From contig NZ_CP014136.1 in the NCBI RefSeq assembly GCF_002291425.1, positions 2,108,001-2,172,000 on the forward strand: a stretch of DNA of 64,000 bases, written 5' to 3'. Source of the stretch: Gibbsiella quercinecans. GTDB lineage: Bacteria; Pseudomonadota; Gammaproteobacteria; Enterobacterales; Enterobacteriaceae. The position numbers and the translations under genes are program-made. The first letter of the stretch is position 1; the number at the start of each line of letters is the position of its first letter. The notes below the pieces were generated by a model. It ran no database searches and was not told the origin of the DNA. It saw nothing but the letters and a program-made list of their open reading frames with translations. Shown in pieces: positions 48,636-57,603 of this stretch.

Positions 48636-50171
48636 TCAGGCCACCGCGCTCTCCGTCACCCCCATAAACTGGCGGATACGCTGCAACGCCGGCTCAGCTT
48701 CGCCGCTGCGGATCGCCGCCGGGGAAGCATCCGCCTGGATGACGCCCTGCTCCATCAGCACCACCCGATCGGAAATCGCCAGCGCGAAGTCCATTTCATG
48801 GGTAACGATCAGCATGGTCATGCCTTCACGGGCCAGATCGCCGATGACTTTCAGCACCTCGCCCACCAGTTCCGGATCCAGCGCCGACGTTGGCTCATCG
48901 AACAACATGATATCCGGTGACAGCGCCAGCGCCCGGGCGATAGCCACCCGCTGCTGTTGGCCGCCGGAGAGCTGATGGGGATACTTTTCGGCGTGAGCCA
49001 GCAGCCCGACCTTATCCAGCAGGTACAGCGCCTGCGCACGCCGTGCCGCCTCATCCGCCGGCTGGAGATGGTAGCGGGTGGCCAGCATCACATTCTGCAA
49101 AATGGTGCGGTGCGGGAACAAGTTAAAGCTCTGGAACACCATGCCAATACGGCGGATGCCGCTGCGCATTTCGGCGGTTTCCCGCCGGGAACCGGCGACG
49201 ATGTAGCTTTCGCCAAACAGGATGATCTCGCCCTGATCCAGCGTTTCCAGGCCGTTGACGGTGCGGATCAACGACGTTTTGCCGGATCCTGACGGGCCGA
49301 TAATGCTGATCACCTCGCCCGGCGCCACCGCCAGTTGGATCCCTTTCAGTACATGGTGCGCGCCATACGCTTTGTGGATATTTTTCATCAACAATGCCGA
49401 CGGTTCACCAGGGCGCTGGGCCGGCGGCCGCAGCGGCAACGGCCGGGCAGCCTCACGCAGCGCCGCCAGCGCCGGCTCAGCCAGCGTCTGCGGCCGGCGC
49501 GCCTGCACATTGACATGGCGCTCAATCTGCTGGAACAGCACGCTAAACACCGACACGATCAGCACGTAATACACCGCGACCGCCGCCAGCGTTTCCATCA
49601 CCAGGAAGTTCTGGGCATACAGGCGCTGGCCGGTCATCAACAGCTCCGGCAGGGAGATCACCGAGATCAACGAAGTCTGTTTAACAATGGTGATAAATTC
49701 ATTCACCAGCGCAGGCAGCGCAATGCGCAGCGCCTGCGGAATAATCACCAGCCGCTGCACGCCGAGAAAACGTATCCCCAGCGCATGGCCCGCCTCATGC
49801 TGGCCTTTGACCACGGAAAGTAAGCCGCCACGGTGAATTTCCGCCATGTAGGCCGTTTCCGCCAGCACGGTCGCCACCAGCCCGGCGATAAAGGCGTTGC
49901 CCAACAGGCCGCCGGCAGCCGGGAACAACTGCGGCAGGTTATAGATAAACACCACCAGCACCAGTAACGGCACGCTGCGAAACAGCCAGATATACACCTG
50001 GCTGGCACCGCGCAGCCAGGCCGGCCTGGCCTGACGGGCGCTGGCAACAATAAACCCCAGCACCAGGCTAATCAGCCAGCTCAGCACGCTCAGCTCCACC
50101 ACGGTGGCGCTGGCCTGCCAGAAGGCGCTCAGGGAAAACAAAGAAACGAAATAGGCCCAGTCAAACATCAT
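48636..50171 (-). CDS. Fused amino-acid ABC transporter permease + ATPase
   Basis: A 511-residue fusion. Residues 1-230: HisM/GlnP-type permease with the EAA-like [20 protein letters not shown]. From about residue 260: a GlnQ/HisP-type ATPase with Walker [11 protein letters not shown]-loop FQSFNLFPH, signature [16 protein letters not shown], Walker [15 protein letters not shown] and switch THEMDFA. These parts are usually two genes. The start is uncertain: two adjacent ATGs near 50171 fit best, since the first membrane segment follows; an upstream extension is possible. It is the last gene of the ureohydrolase and binding-protein operon and would import a polar or guanidino amino acid. Confidence 0.9.
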   Translation of the reverse strand: MMFDWAYFVSLFSLSAFWQASATVVELSVLSWLISLVLGFIVASARQARPAWLRGASQVYIWLFRSVPLLVLVVFIYNLPQLFPAAGGLLGNAFIAGLVATVLAETAYMAEIHRGGLLSVVKGQHEAGHALGIRFLGVQRLVIIPQALRIALPALVNEFITIVKQTSLISVISLPELLMTGQRLYAQNFLVMETLAAVAVYYVLIVSVFSVLFQQIERHVNVQARRPQTLAEPALAALREAARPLPLRPPAQRPGEPSALLMKNIHKAYGAHHVLKGIQLAVAPGEVISIIGPSGSGKTSLIRTVNGLETLDQGEIILFGESYIVAGSRRETAEMRSGIRRIGMVFQSFNLFPHRTILQNVMLATRYHLQPADEAARRAQALYLLDKVGLLAHAEKYPHQLSGGQQQRVAIARALALSPDIMLFDEPTSALDPELVGEVLKVIGDLAREGMTMLIVTHEMDFALAISDRVVLMEQGVIQADASPAAIRSGEAEPALQRIRQFMGVTESAVA

Positions 50172-50219
50172 CACAATATCCACACTCACTTTCGCAGCCG
50201 AACACAACCCGGCGGCGCA

Positions 50220-51056
50220 TTACCGCGCCGCGGTATCGGTAATCCCATAGGGCTGATATTTGGCTAACAGCGCAGCGTATTCGCCGTTGTCGCGAATGGT
50301 CTGCAGCGCCGTTTTCAACCCGCCCAGCAGGGCCTGATTGCCCTTTTTGACGTAAATGCCCAGCGTCTGCGGATAGATGATCGCAGGGGAGCTGATGGCT
50401 GCCCGCCCGCGACTGCGTTCAACAAACATACGCGCGGCGCCGGCCATGTCCACCTGTGCCTGGATGTGGCCGGCCAACAGCGCCTGCAACGTTTCCGGCG
50501 CGGTGGGGTACTCTTTCACGGCGATCGCCGCTTTGCCGTTGGCCAGGCAATAATCACTGGAAAGATCCTGCAGTTGCTTCACCCATGCCGTGCCCTGTTG
50601 CAAGCCAACGGTCAGGCCGCACAGCGCTTTTTCGTCTTTCGGCTTCACGGCGCTATCGCTGCGCACCAGAATATAGGCGCCGGTATCGGCATACGGGATG
50701 GCATCAGCCTGGGCGGTACGTTCTGCCGTCACATACAGGGCCGAGATCACCGCGTCATGGCGGGCGGCATTCAGCCCCAGGATCAGGCCGGAAAACTGCG
50801 TATCGGCCAGCGCCAGGCGGGTGCCCAAGTGCTTGCTCAACAGCGCCGCCAGCTCGGCATCAAAGCCCACCACTTTGTCACCCTGCCAGGATTCAAACGG
50901 CGGATAGGCCACTTCAATGCCCACTTTCAGTACGCCCGACGTCAGCGTCGGGACCGCTTCGGCGGCCAGCGCCGGCTGCGCACTCAGGCTGCCCAGCAGC
51001 AGGGAAAGTAATGCGGTGCAACGCAGGCTGCGCCGTGCGGTAACGGGTAATTTCAT
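50220..51056 (-). CDS. Amino-acid ABC transporter periplasmic binding protein (family 3)
   Basis: A 278-residue family-3 solute-binding protein: signal peptide (LRCTALLSLLLGSLSAQPALA), then KVGIEVAYPPFESWQGDKVV, GFDAELAALLSKHLG, FSGLILGLNAARHDAVISAL and IPYADTGAYILVRSDS, the usual signature of polar amino-acid binders. Start 51056 follows GGAGTG at good spacing. It lies between the ureohydrolase and the permease-ATPase fusion. Ligand unknown; arginine-like or guanidino acids are suggested by the neighbour. Confidence 0.92.
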   Translation of the reverse strand: MKLPVTARRSLRCTALLSLLLGSLSAQPALAAEAVPTLTSGVLKVGIEVAYPPFESWQGDKVVGFDAELAALLSKHLGTRLALADTQFSGLILGLNAARHDAVISALYVTAERTAQADAIPYADTGAYILVRSDSAVKPKDEKALCGLTVGLQQGTAWVKQLQDLSSDYCLANGKAAIAVKEYPTAPETLQALLAGHIQAQVDMAGAARMFVERSRGRAAISSPAIIYPQTLGIYVKKGNQALLGGLKTALQTIRDNGEYAALLAKYQPYGITDTAAR

Positions 51057-51060
51057 GGTG

Positions 51061-52065
51061 TCACTCCTGCAAAACGGAAGAGGAAATACGCCGGTGGTAA
51101 GCGCCGGCAAGCTGGCAAAGCAGTTCGAACATCATGGTGGCGCCGGTCAGGCTGGTCAGGTTGCCCTGATCGAACGGCGGCGAAACCTCCACCACATCCG
51201 CGCCGATCAGGTTCAGGCCGGCCAGGTGGCGCAGGCATTGCTGCCCCTGTAGCGACGTCAGGCCGCCGATTTCCGGCGTGCCGGTACCGGGGGCAAAGGC
51301 CGGATCAAGCACATCGATATCAAAACTGACGTAGGTCGGCGCGCTGCCGACGATCTGCCGCGCACGCGCCATCACCGCGTCGATCCCCTCACGGGCAACC
51401 TGTTCCATCGGGATCACGGTGATACCGCTTTTAGCCGCAAAAGCGCCGTCGTCCGCAGCGTACAGCGAACCACGAATACCGATCTGCACCGTGCGCGTAG
51501 GATCCAAAACCCCTTCTTCGATCGCCCGGCGGAACGGCGTGCCATGGGTGAAACGCTGCCCGCCAAAATAGCTGTCGTTGGTATCGGAATGGGCATCGAA
51601 ATGGATCATGCCCACGGGCTGGGCGCGCCCCAATGCACGCAGGATCGGCAAGCTGGTGAGATGATCGCCGCCGGCGGTGAGCGGTATCGTTTGTTGTGCC
51701 ACCAGTTCCTGATAAAAGGCTTCGATACGCGCCAGGCTATCCATCACGTCGATCGGGTTCACCGGCACATCGCCGATGTCGCCGACGCGCGCCAGATCGT
51801 AGGGGGAAAGCAGGCTGACCGGGTGAACGCGGCGTATCAAGCTGGAAGCGTTACGCAGCTCGCGCGGCCCGTGGCGGGCGCCAGCGCGGTTGGTGGTACC
51901 GCCATCCCAGGGCACGCCCACCAGCGCAATATCCAGAGCATCGGCCTGGGCGCCCACCGGCAGGCGGAAAAACGTCGGCAGCCCGGCATAGCGCGGTATC
52001 TCATCCGCGCTTTGCGGCTGCGGGTTATCCGCACTGCTCCGGGGGTGGTAATCACGTGTCGCCAT
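51061..52065 (-). CDS. Ureohydrolase (agmatinase/guanidinobutyrase family)
   Basis: A 334-residue binuclear-manganese ureohydrolase. Metal ligands are seen in TAGGDHLTSLPIL, IHFDAHSDTNDSYFGG and YVSFDIDVLDPAFAPGTGTP, and the substrate loop in FTHGTPFRRAIEEGV. Such enzymes split urea from agmatine, guanidinobutyrate, guanidinopropionate or guanidinosuccinate. A start at 52065 (MATRDYHP) follows GGGAG. First gene of the import operon, 4 bases before the binding protein. Divergent from LysR across 160 bases. The exact substrate is not readable, but the linked amino-acid importer suggests an imported guanidino acid. Confidence 0.88.
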   Translation of the reverse strand: MATRDYHPRSSADNPQPQSADEIPRYAGLPTFFRLPVGAQADALDIALVGVPWDGGTTNRAGARHGPRELRNASSLIRRVHPVSLLSPYDLARVGDIGDVPVNPIDVMDSLARIEAFYQELVAQQTIPLTAGGDHLTSLPILRALGRAQPVGMIHFDAHSDTNDSYFGGQRFTHGTPFRRAIEEGVLDPTRTVQIGIRGSLYAADDGAFAAKSGITVIPMEQVAREGIDAVMARARQIVGSAPTYVSFDIDVLDPAFAPGTGTPEIGGLTSLQGQQCLRHLAGLNLIGADVVEVSPPFDQGNLTSLTGATMMFELLCQLAGAYHRRISSSVLQE

Positions 52066-52225
52066 TGTAAAACTCTCCCATCTGCGCCATCGCCAGGCGG
52101 GGATAGGCCCGGCGTACATAGGGAAATAGTGCAGTAGACGGCGCGTGGGGAAAAATAGCAGAATAGAAAAAATCAGTTCAGTTATTCCTGAAGTAAATTT
52201 TTCTTATACGAATAAAAAGGCACTG

Positions 52226-53167
52226 ATGTTTATGGGAAAAATACCTAACCTAAGATTGCTGTATATTTTCGCCACCGTGGCCAAACATCAGGGTTACGCC
52301 CGCGCCCAGCAAGAGCTGAACCTGACGGCTTCCGCCATCAGCAATTACATGAGCGAGCTGGAGGAAAAGCTGGGCTTTGTGCTGTGCACGCGCGGCCGCG
52401 GCGGCTTCGCCCTCACCCCGAAAGGGGATGCCTTTTTGCAGCAAAGCCTGAACCTGCTGCACAACCTGGAAGACTTTGAACGCTATACGGACTCCCTCAA
52501 GGGGGAACAGGGCGGCATTTTGCGGCTGGGCGTGATCGATTCCACCGTCACCGACCCGATGTTGCCGATCGCCGGCGCCATCGCCAGCTTCAGCGATCGC
52601 TTCCCGCTGGTACACATCAACCTGCAGATAAAAAGCCCGCACGCGCTGCTGCAAGGCATTTTGGACAATGAACTGGATGTGGCGGTCGGCACTTTCCCGC
52701 TGCAAAGCAACAGCGTGATTAACCACCCGCTGTACCGTGAGCAGCATTGGCTGTACTGCAGCGATCAGCATGAGCTGTTTGATATCCGCCACCCGAAAGT
52801 GGCGCACATTGCGCAGATGAAAATGGTGACGCGCAGCTATTGGAGCCCTTCCGATCTTGGCCGGCGCGGCTTCAAGCAAAGCACTGCAACGGTAGAGAGT
52901 ATGGAAGCGCAGCTGCTGTTGATCCTGTCCGGGAAATATATCGGCTACCTGCCGGAGCACTATGCGCTGCCCTGGGTGGAAAAGCGGCGGCTGCGCGCCA
53001 TGTTGCCCACCGACTACGGTTACCAGGCGCCGTTTTCGCTGATTTTCCGCCGCGGGCGCAGCAAAGAGATCCTGATCCGCACCATCCGCGATCTGCTGCG
53101 CACCGCGTCGAAAAACCGCAAGGCGTATAGGCTATCCACGCCAAAACGGAGCAAGGCTACATCTTAA
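52226..53167 (+). CDS. LysR-family regulator of the ureohydrolase/ABC operon
   Basis: A 313-residue LysR protein. The helix-turn-helix region is unusual but recognisable (LRLLYIFATVAKHQGYARAQ, QELNLTASAISNYMSELEEK, LGFVLCTRGRGGFALTPKG), followed by a periplasmic-binding-like effector domain. Start at 52226 is supported by AAAGG at six bases; an upstream ATG has no ribosome site. It is divergent from the operon it probably activates. Its last 4 bases overlap the convergent LysR gene. Confidence 0.9.
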   Translation: MFMGKIPNLRLLYIFATVAKHQGYARAQQELNLTASAISNYMSELEEKLGFVLCTRGRGGFALTPKGDAFLQQSLNLLHNLEDFERYTDSLKGEQGGILRLGVIDSTVTDPMLPIAGAIASFSDRFPLVHINLQIKSPHALLQGILDNELDVAVGTFPLQSNSVINHPLYREQHWLYCSDQHELFDIRHPKVAHIAQMKMVTRSYWSPSDLGRRGFKQSTATVESMEAQLLLILSGKYIGYLPEHYALPWVEKRRLRAMLPTDYGYQAPFSLIFRRGRSKEILIRTIRDLLRTASKNRKAYRLSTPKRSKATS

Positions 53168-54102
53168 GCCACTTTCCCCGGCGGGATATCCATCTCGCCC
53201 GGCATTAACAACTGCTCTTTGCAATAATCGGCAAAAAGCTGCGCCGGTTTGGTCATCGGATTGTGGCGCAGCGATGCCAGCACCAGTTGCGAGCCGGTAA
53301 TATCCCCCAGCACTTCGACCATCGCCACTTGCTTGCCGTCATAGGTGATGGGGGTAAAAGGCCGGGTGACCAGCAAAGAAAAGCCAAAGCCCTGCCCGAC
53401 CATGCAGCGCACCATTTCAATCGACGGCGAGCTATAGGCAATCTTCGGCATCAGCCCGTTCTCGCGGAAAATATTCACGAAATAGTCGCGGCTGGGCACC
53501 ACATCCAGCAGGATCATCGGTTCACGGCTCAGTTCATCAAGCGTGACCGAACTGCGCAGCGCCAACGGGTGGCCAATGGGCAGCAGCGCATAAGGCTTGG
53601 ACGGTGCGTTCAGCCTCTCAGTGGCGATGCCGTCGTCCAGATCGTGGCGGTAGAGGATCGCCAGATCAAAACGCCCGCTGTGCAGCCCCTGAACCAGCTC
53701 ATTCTGCTCGCCATCATGGATCTGCACCTCGATGCCCGGATGGCGCCGCTGGAAGCCGCGCATCATTTGCGGCAGAAACACCGGTGCAGCGGTTTCAAAG
53801 CAGCCAACGGAAATTTTACCCGCGACGACGTCGTTATCGGCCATCGCGTTTTGCTCAAACGCCCACGACTGGCGCAGCAGTTCGCGGGCTTTGTAATAGA
53901 AACGCTTGCCGCTGGATGTCAGGGAAACCCCCTGGGCGTGGTGGCGGATAAACAGCTGAATACCGAAGCTGTCCTCCAGATTTTTAACCGCAGTGGAGAT
54001 GGAAGGCTGGGCGATGTGCAGTTGGCGCGAAGCCTCGGCGATGCTTTTGGTTTCCACCACGGTGGTGAAATACTTTAATTGACGCAGAGTGAAATGAGCC
54101 AT
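53164..54102 (-). CDS. LysR-family regulator of the aldehyde-dehydrogenase operon
   Basis: A 312-residue LysR protein with the classic N-terminus (MAHFTLRQLKYFTTVVETKS, IAEASRQLHIAQPSISTAVK, LEDSFGIQLFIRHHAQG) and effector domain (SVGCFETAAPVFLPQMMRGF). It is divergent from the ALDH-permease-GMC operon with a 576-base gap, and tail-to-tail with the other LysR gene. Confidence 0.92.
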   Translation of the reverse strand: MAHFTLRQLKYFTTVVETKSIAEASRQLHIAQPSISTAVKNLEDSFGIQLFIRHHAQGVSLTSSGKRFYYKARELLRQSWAFEQNAMADNDVVAGKISVGCFETAAPVFLPQMMRGFQRRHPGIEVQIHDGEQNELVQGLHSGRFDLAILYRHDLDDGIATERLNAPSKPYALLPIGHPLALRSSVTLDELSREPMILLDVVPSRDYFVNIFRENGLMPKIAYSSPSIEMVRCMVGQGFGFSLLVTRPFTPITYDGKQVAMVEVLGDITGSQLVLASLRHNPMTKPAQLFADYCKEQLLMPGEMDIPPGKVA

Positions 54103-54678
54103 GTCTTACTACCTCGATAAAAAAACACGTCTTTTTATTGTTCTAAGTATAAAAAAGCGATGGTACGGAACTTAAGCAACTCCTATGCCAGCAACCCACC
54201 TGGCTGGCCAGGCAGATGCCCCCAGCGGCCGGAATTGAAGGAATAACAATGGCATTTCATGCTGCAAAATAGTAAATGGATTTGGCTTGTGGTTATTTAT
54301 TTGTGCCGATTGTTAAAAAACATCGCACCAACATGAAGCAAAACGACTTTTCCACACTAATCTATTGAAACTTAATAATTAATAACGCCAGCGCCACGTT
54401 GACTGCCGCGCAGAGAGAGGCCTATGCCCATCAGCTTTGGCGCGCCTTGGCACCACCGTCAGAGATAACACACTGTTATTTATGTGATTTATCCACACAA
54501 TAAAAAAACGATAAACCAGGCAGCAAAAAACTGGCCTTGCACCATTACCCCGCTGGCGATGGCCCGTGGTGCGTGCACTGCTTTTTATTATCCAGTGGCG
54601 ATATTTTTCATTATTTCGCCCCAGAAAGCGCTGATGCATATTTTTCCCCACATTCTATCGATCGCTGTGGGAGTAAAA
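54103..54678. other. Intergenic control region of the LysR/ALDH pair, no gene
   Basis: A 576-base gap. An open frame runs through part of it in the ALDH frame (from 54484) but has no ribosome site and no family similarity, so it is not added to ALDH. It presumably holds the LysR binding site; no T-N11-A pair was singled out. Confidence 0.45.
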
Positions 54679-56175
54679 ATGCCTGACGATACCATCAGCA
54701 CCTGGCGCCAACGCGCCGCCGATTTGGTTCTGCCCACCGGCGCTTTTATTAACGGTGAATTTTCCGCTGCGTCCGAAGGCAACACGCTGCCCTGTATCAA
54801 CCCGGCCACCGGACAACTGCTGGCGCACGTTGCCGCCTGCGATGCAACGGACGTCGATCGGGCAGTGCACGTCGCCCGCCAGCGCGTGGCCGAAGGGGTA
54901 TGGGCGCAGCGCTCCCCCAAAGCACGCAAGGCCGTATTGTTAAAACTCTCAGCGCTGATACTCCAACACCAAAACGAACTGGCGCTGATGGAATCACTCA
55001 GCATGGGTAAACCGATCGGCGATGCGCTGCACGCCGATGTCCCCGGTGCGGCCAACGTCTTTGCCTGGTATGCCGAAACGTTGGACAAACATTATGACCA
55101 GATTGCCCCAACCGACAGTTGTGCACTGGCGACCATCACGCGCGAACCTCTGGGTGTGGTAGCTGCGGTAGTGCCCTGGAATTTCCCCCTGGATATTGCC
55201 GCCTGGAAAACCGCACCCGCGCTGGCGATGGGCAACAGCGTGATCTTAAAGCCGTCAGAGCAAACCCCGTTCAGCGCCTTGTTGTTAGCCAAACTAGCCG
55301 TTGAGGCCGGGATCCCGCCGGGCGTATTCAACGTGCTACCCGGGCGTGGCGAGGTAACCGGTAAGGCCCTGGGGCTGCACCCTGACATTGACGCACTGGC
55401 TTTTACCGGTTCGACAGAAGTGGGCAAATACTTCATGGACTATTCCGCCCAGTCAAACCTGAAGCCGGTGTGGCTGGAGTGCGGTGGCAAAAGCGCCAAT
55501 CTGGTGTTCGCCGACTGCGCCAACCTGCCGTTAGCGGCGGAAAAAGCCGCCCAGGCCATCTTCTATAACCAAGGGGAAGTCTGTTCCGCCAACTCGCGCC
55601 TGTTGGTGCAAAGCAGCATCTATGAACCCTTCCTCACCGAGCTGCAGGCATGCGTCAACCGCTGGCGGCCGGGCGATCCACTCGATCCCGCCAGCAGCAA
55701 CGGCGCGATGGTCGATCGCCAGCACGGCGATCGGGTAATGGCGGCAATTGAAGCCGCACGCGCAGAGGGCGCGCATTGCCTGTTAGGCGGCGGCCGCGTC
55801 ACCATTAACGGCTGCGACAACTTTATCCAACCCACCATTTTTACCCACGTCACCCCCGCCATGGCGATCGCCCGTGAAGAGATTTTCGGCCCAGTGCTGA
55901 CGGTACAGGCCTTTGACGATGAGGCACAGGCGATAGCGCTGGCCAATGATTCGTGCTACGGGCTGGCCGCTTCGGTTTGGACCGGCGATTTCACTCGCGC
56001 CCGTCGCGTGGCGGCACAGCTTAATGCCGGAACGGTATCAGTTAATACCGTCGATGCCCTGGACGTAACGTTGCCCTTTGGCGGCAACAAGCAATCCGGC
56101 TTTGGCCGCGATCTGTCGCTCTATGCCTTGCAGCAGTACAGCAAATTAAAAACAACCTGGTACCAGTTCGACTAA
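54679..56175 (+). CDS. Aldehyde dehydrogenase, PuuC/betaine-aldehyde type
   Basis: A 498-residue NAD(P)-dependent aldehyde dehydrogenase. Active-site Glu is in LECGGKSANLVFAD and Cys in NQGEVCSANSRLLVQ; FTGSTEVGKYFM is the Rossmann region and GNKQSGFGRDL the tail. Start 54679 follows GGGAG at five bases; a much longer upstream frame was rejected. Resembles the gamma-glutamyl-aminobutyraldehyde (PuuC) group. It begins a three-gene operon with an NCS1 permease and a GMC alcohol oxidase, so it probably oxidises the aldehyde made by the latter. Confidence 0.9.
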   Translation: MPDDTISTWRQRAADLVLPTGAFINGEFSAASEGNTLPCINPATGQLLAHVAACDATDVDRAVHVARQRVAEGVWAQRSPKARKAVLLKLSALILQHQNELALMESLSMGKPIGDALHADVPGAANVFAWYAETLDKHYDQIAPTDSCALATITREPLGVVAAVVPWNFPLDIAAWKTAPALAMGNSVILKPSEQTPFSALLLAKLAVEAGIPPGVFNVLPGRGEVTGKALGLHPDIDALAFTGSTEVGKYFMDYSAQSNLKPVWLECGGKSANLVFADCANLPLAAEKAAQAIFYNQGEVCSANSRLLVQSSIYEPFLTELQACVNRWRPGDPLDPASSNGAMVDRQHGDRVMAAIEAARAEGAHCLLGGGRVTINGCDNFIQPTIFTHVTPAMAIAREEIFGPVLTVQAFDDEAQAIALANDSCYGLAASVWTGDFTRARRVAAQLNAGTVSVNTVDALDVTLPFGGNKQSGFGRDLSLYALQQYSKLKTTWYQFD

Positions 56176-56197
56176 CCCGGTTATAACGGAGACAATT

Positions 56198-57583
56198 ATG
56201 CAACCTGCACCTTCGCAAACGGCGGCTACGGTGGAATTCAATACCATCCAGCCCATTAGCAGCAGTGAACGCCACGGCAAAGTCAGCGATCTGTTCACCA
56301 TCTGGTTTGGCTCCAATATCATGTTACTGACGGTGATCACCGGTTCACTGGCCGTCACCATTTTCCAGCTTTCATTCTTGGGTGCTGCCGCTGCCATCGT
56401 TGTAGGCAACCTGATCGGGGCGGTGTTTATGGCCCTGCACTCCGCGCAGGGGCCGCAACTGGGCGTGCCGCAGATGGTACAAACCCGCGGCCAGTTCGGT
56501 TCCTGGGGTGCGTTGCTGGTAGTCGCATTGGTGGTGGTGATGTATCTGGGGTTTTTCGCTTCCAACCTGGTGCTCGGTGGGCAGGCACTGCACACCGTTT
56601 GGCAACCGATCAGCACCAACCAAGGCATTTGGCTGGTCGGGGTGCTCAGCGTATTGGCAACCGCGTTTGGCTACCGCTTGATCCACGCCTATGCACGCGT
56701 TATGTCCTGGATTTCCGGCATAATGATGCTGTTGGCTTTTGGCTGGATCCTGTTTGTACACGGCCTGCCGGCAGATTTCCTGACGCGCAACCACAGTACG
56801 CTGCCCGGCTTCCTCGGCACTATGTCGATCGCTGCGCTGTGGCAACTGGCCTATGCGCCTTATGTCTCTGACTACTCGCGCTATATGCCGGTGGGCGTTA
56901 ACCACCGCCAAGTGTTCTGGGCCAGCTACTGGGGCTGCACGCTGGGATCGATCTTCCCGATGATCCTCGGTGTGATAGTGGCCCTTGCCGTTGGCAACAG
57001 CGATACGATCATTGGCATCGACACAATGACCGGCAGCTCCAGCAGCGCGATCATCATCAGTTTCTCTCTGGGGATTGCCGCCACTAATGCCATGAATCTG
57101 TATTGCGGCACACTGTCCGTATTGACCATCGGTCAAACTTTGCTGCCCAAGTGGTCGCCGCGCGCCAGCGCCCGGGTGATCACGGCATTGGTGATGTTCC
57201 TTATCTCGCTGTTGCTGGCGCTGTTTGGCCAGGAAAACTTCTTGACCAACTACACCAACTTCATCCTGCTGCTGCTCTATGTGCTTATCCCCTGGACCGC
57301 CATCAATCTGGTGGATTACTACCTGATTGCCCACGGCAGCTATGACATTCCTTCTTTCTTCCGGCGTGATGGCGGTATCTACGGTTACTTCAACCAACGG
57401 GCGATAGCCTGCTACCTGCTGGGCATTGTGGTGCAGATCCCGTTTATTTCGACCGATCTGTACACCGGCTACTTCGCCAGCGCAATGGGCGGCGCCGATA
57501 TCGCCTGGATTATCGGGTTGCTGGTCGTGTGCCCGGTCTATTACCTGATTAGCCCGAAAAAACCGGCCCCGAGCCTGGCTTAA
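56198..57583 (+). CDS. NCS1-family permease (cytosine/purine or related)
   Basis: A 461-residue membrane protein with about twelve hydrophobic segments and the NCS1 pattern (FTIWFGSNIMLLTVITGSLA, VGNLIGAVFMALHSAQGPQL, GVPQMVQTRGQFGSWGALL, APYVSDYSRYMP). NCS1 carriers move nucleobases, hydantoins, allantoin or pyridoxine-type vitamins. Sitting between an aldehyde dehydrogenase and a GMC oxidoreductase, it probably imports the alcohol those enzymes oxidise. A pyridoxine- or hydroxymethyl-heterocycle substrate would fit but is not shown. Confidence 0.88.
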   Translation: MQPAPSQTAATVEFNTIQPISSSERHGKVSDLFTIWFGSNIMLLTVITGSLAVTIFQLSFLGAAAAIVVGNLIGAVFMALHSAQGPQLGVPQMVQTRGQFGSWGALLVVALVVVMYLGFFASNLVLGGQALHTVWQPISTNQGIWLVGVLSVLATAFGYRLIHAYARVMSWISGIMMLLAFGWILFVHGLPADFLTRNHSTLPGFLGTMSIAALWQLAYAPYVSDYSRYMPVGVNHRQVFWASYWGCTLGSIFPMILGVIVALAVGNSDTIIGIDTMTGSSSSAIIISFSLGIAATNAMNLYCGTLSVLTIGQTLLPKWSPRASARVITALVMFLISLLLALFGQENFLTNYTNFILLLLYVLIPWTAINLVDYYLIAHGSYDIPSFFRRDGGIYGYFNQRAIACYLLGIVVQIPFISTDLYTGYFASAMGGADIAWIIGLLVVCPVYYLISPKKPAPSLA

Positions 57584-57603
57584 GCGATAAGGAAACCACA
57601 GCA

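Noticed and set aside
54484..54678. N-terminal extension of the aldehyde dehydrogenase by 65 codons
   Set aside because: No ribosome site at the upstream start, while GGGAG precedes the ATG at 54679 and the family N-terminus starts there.
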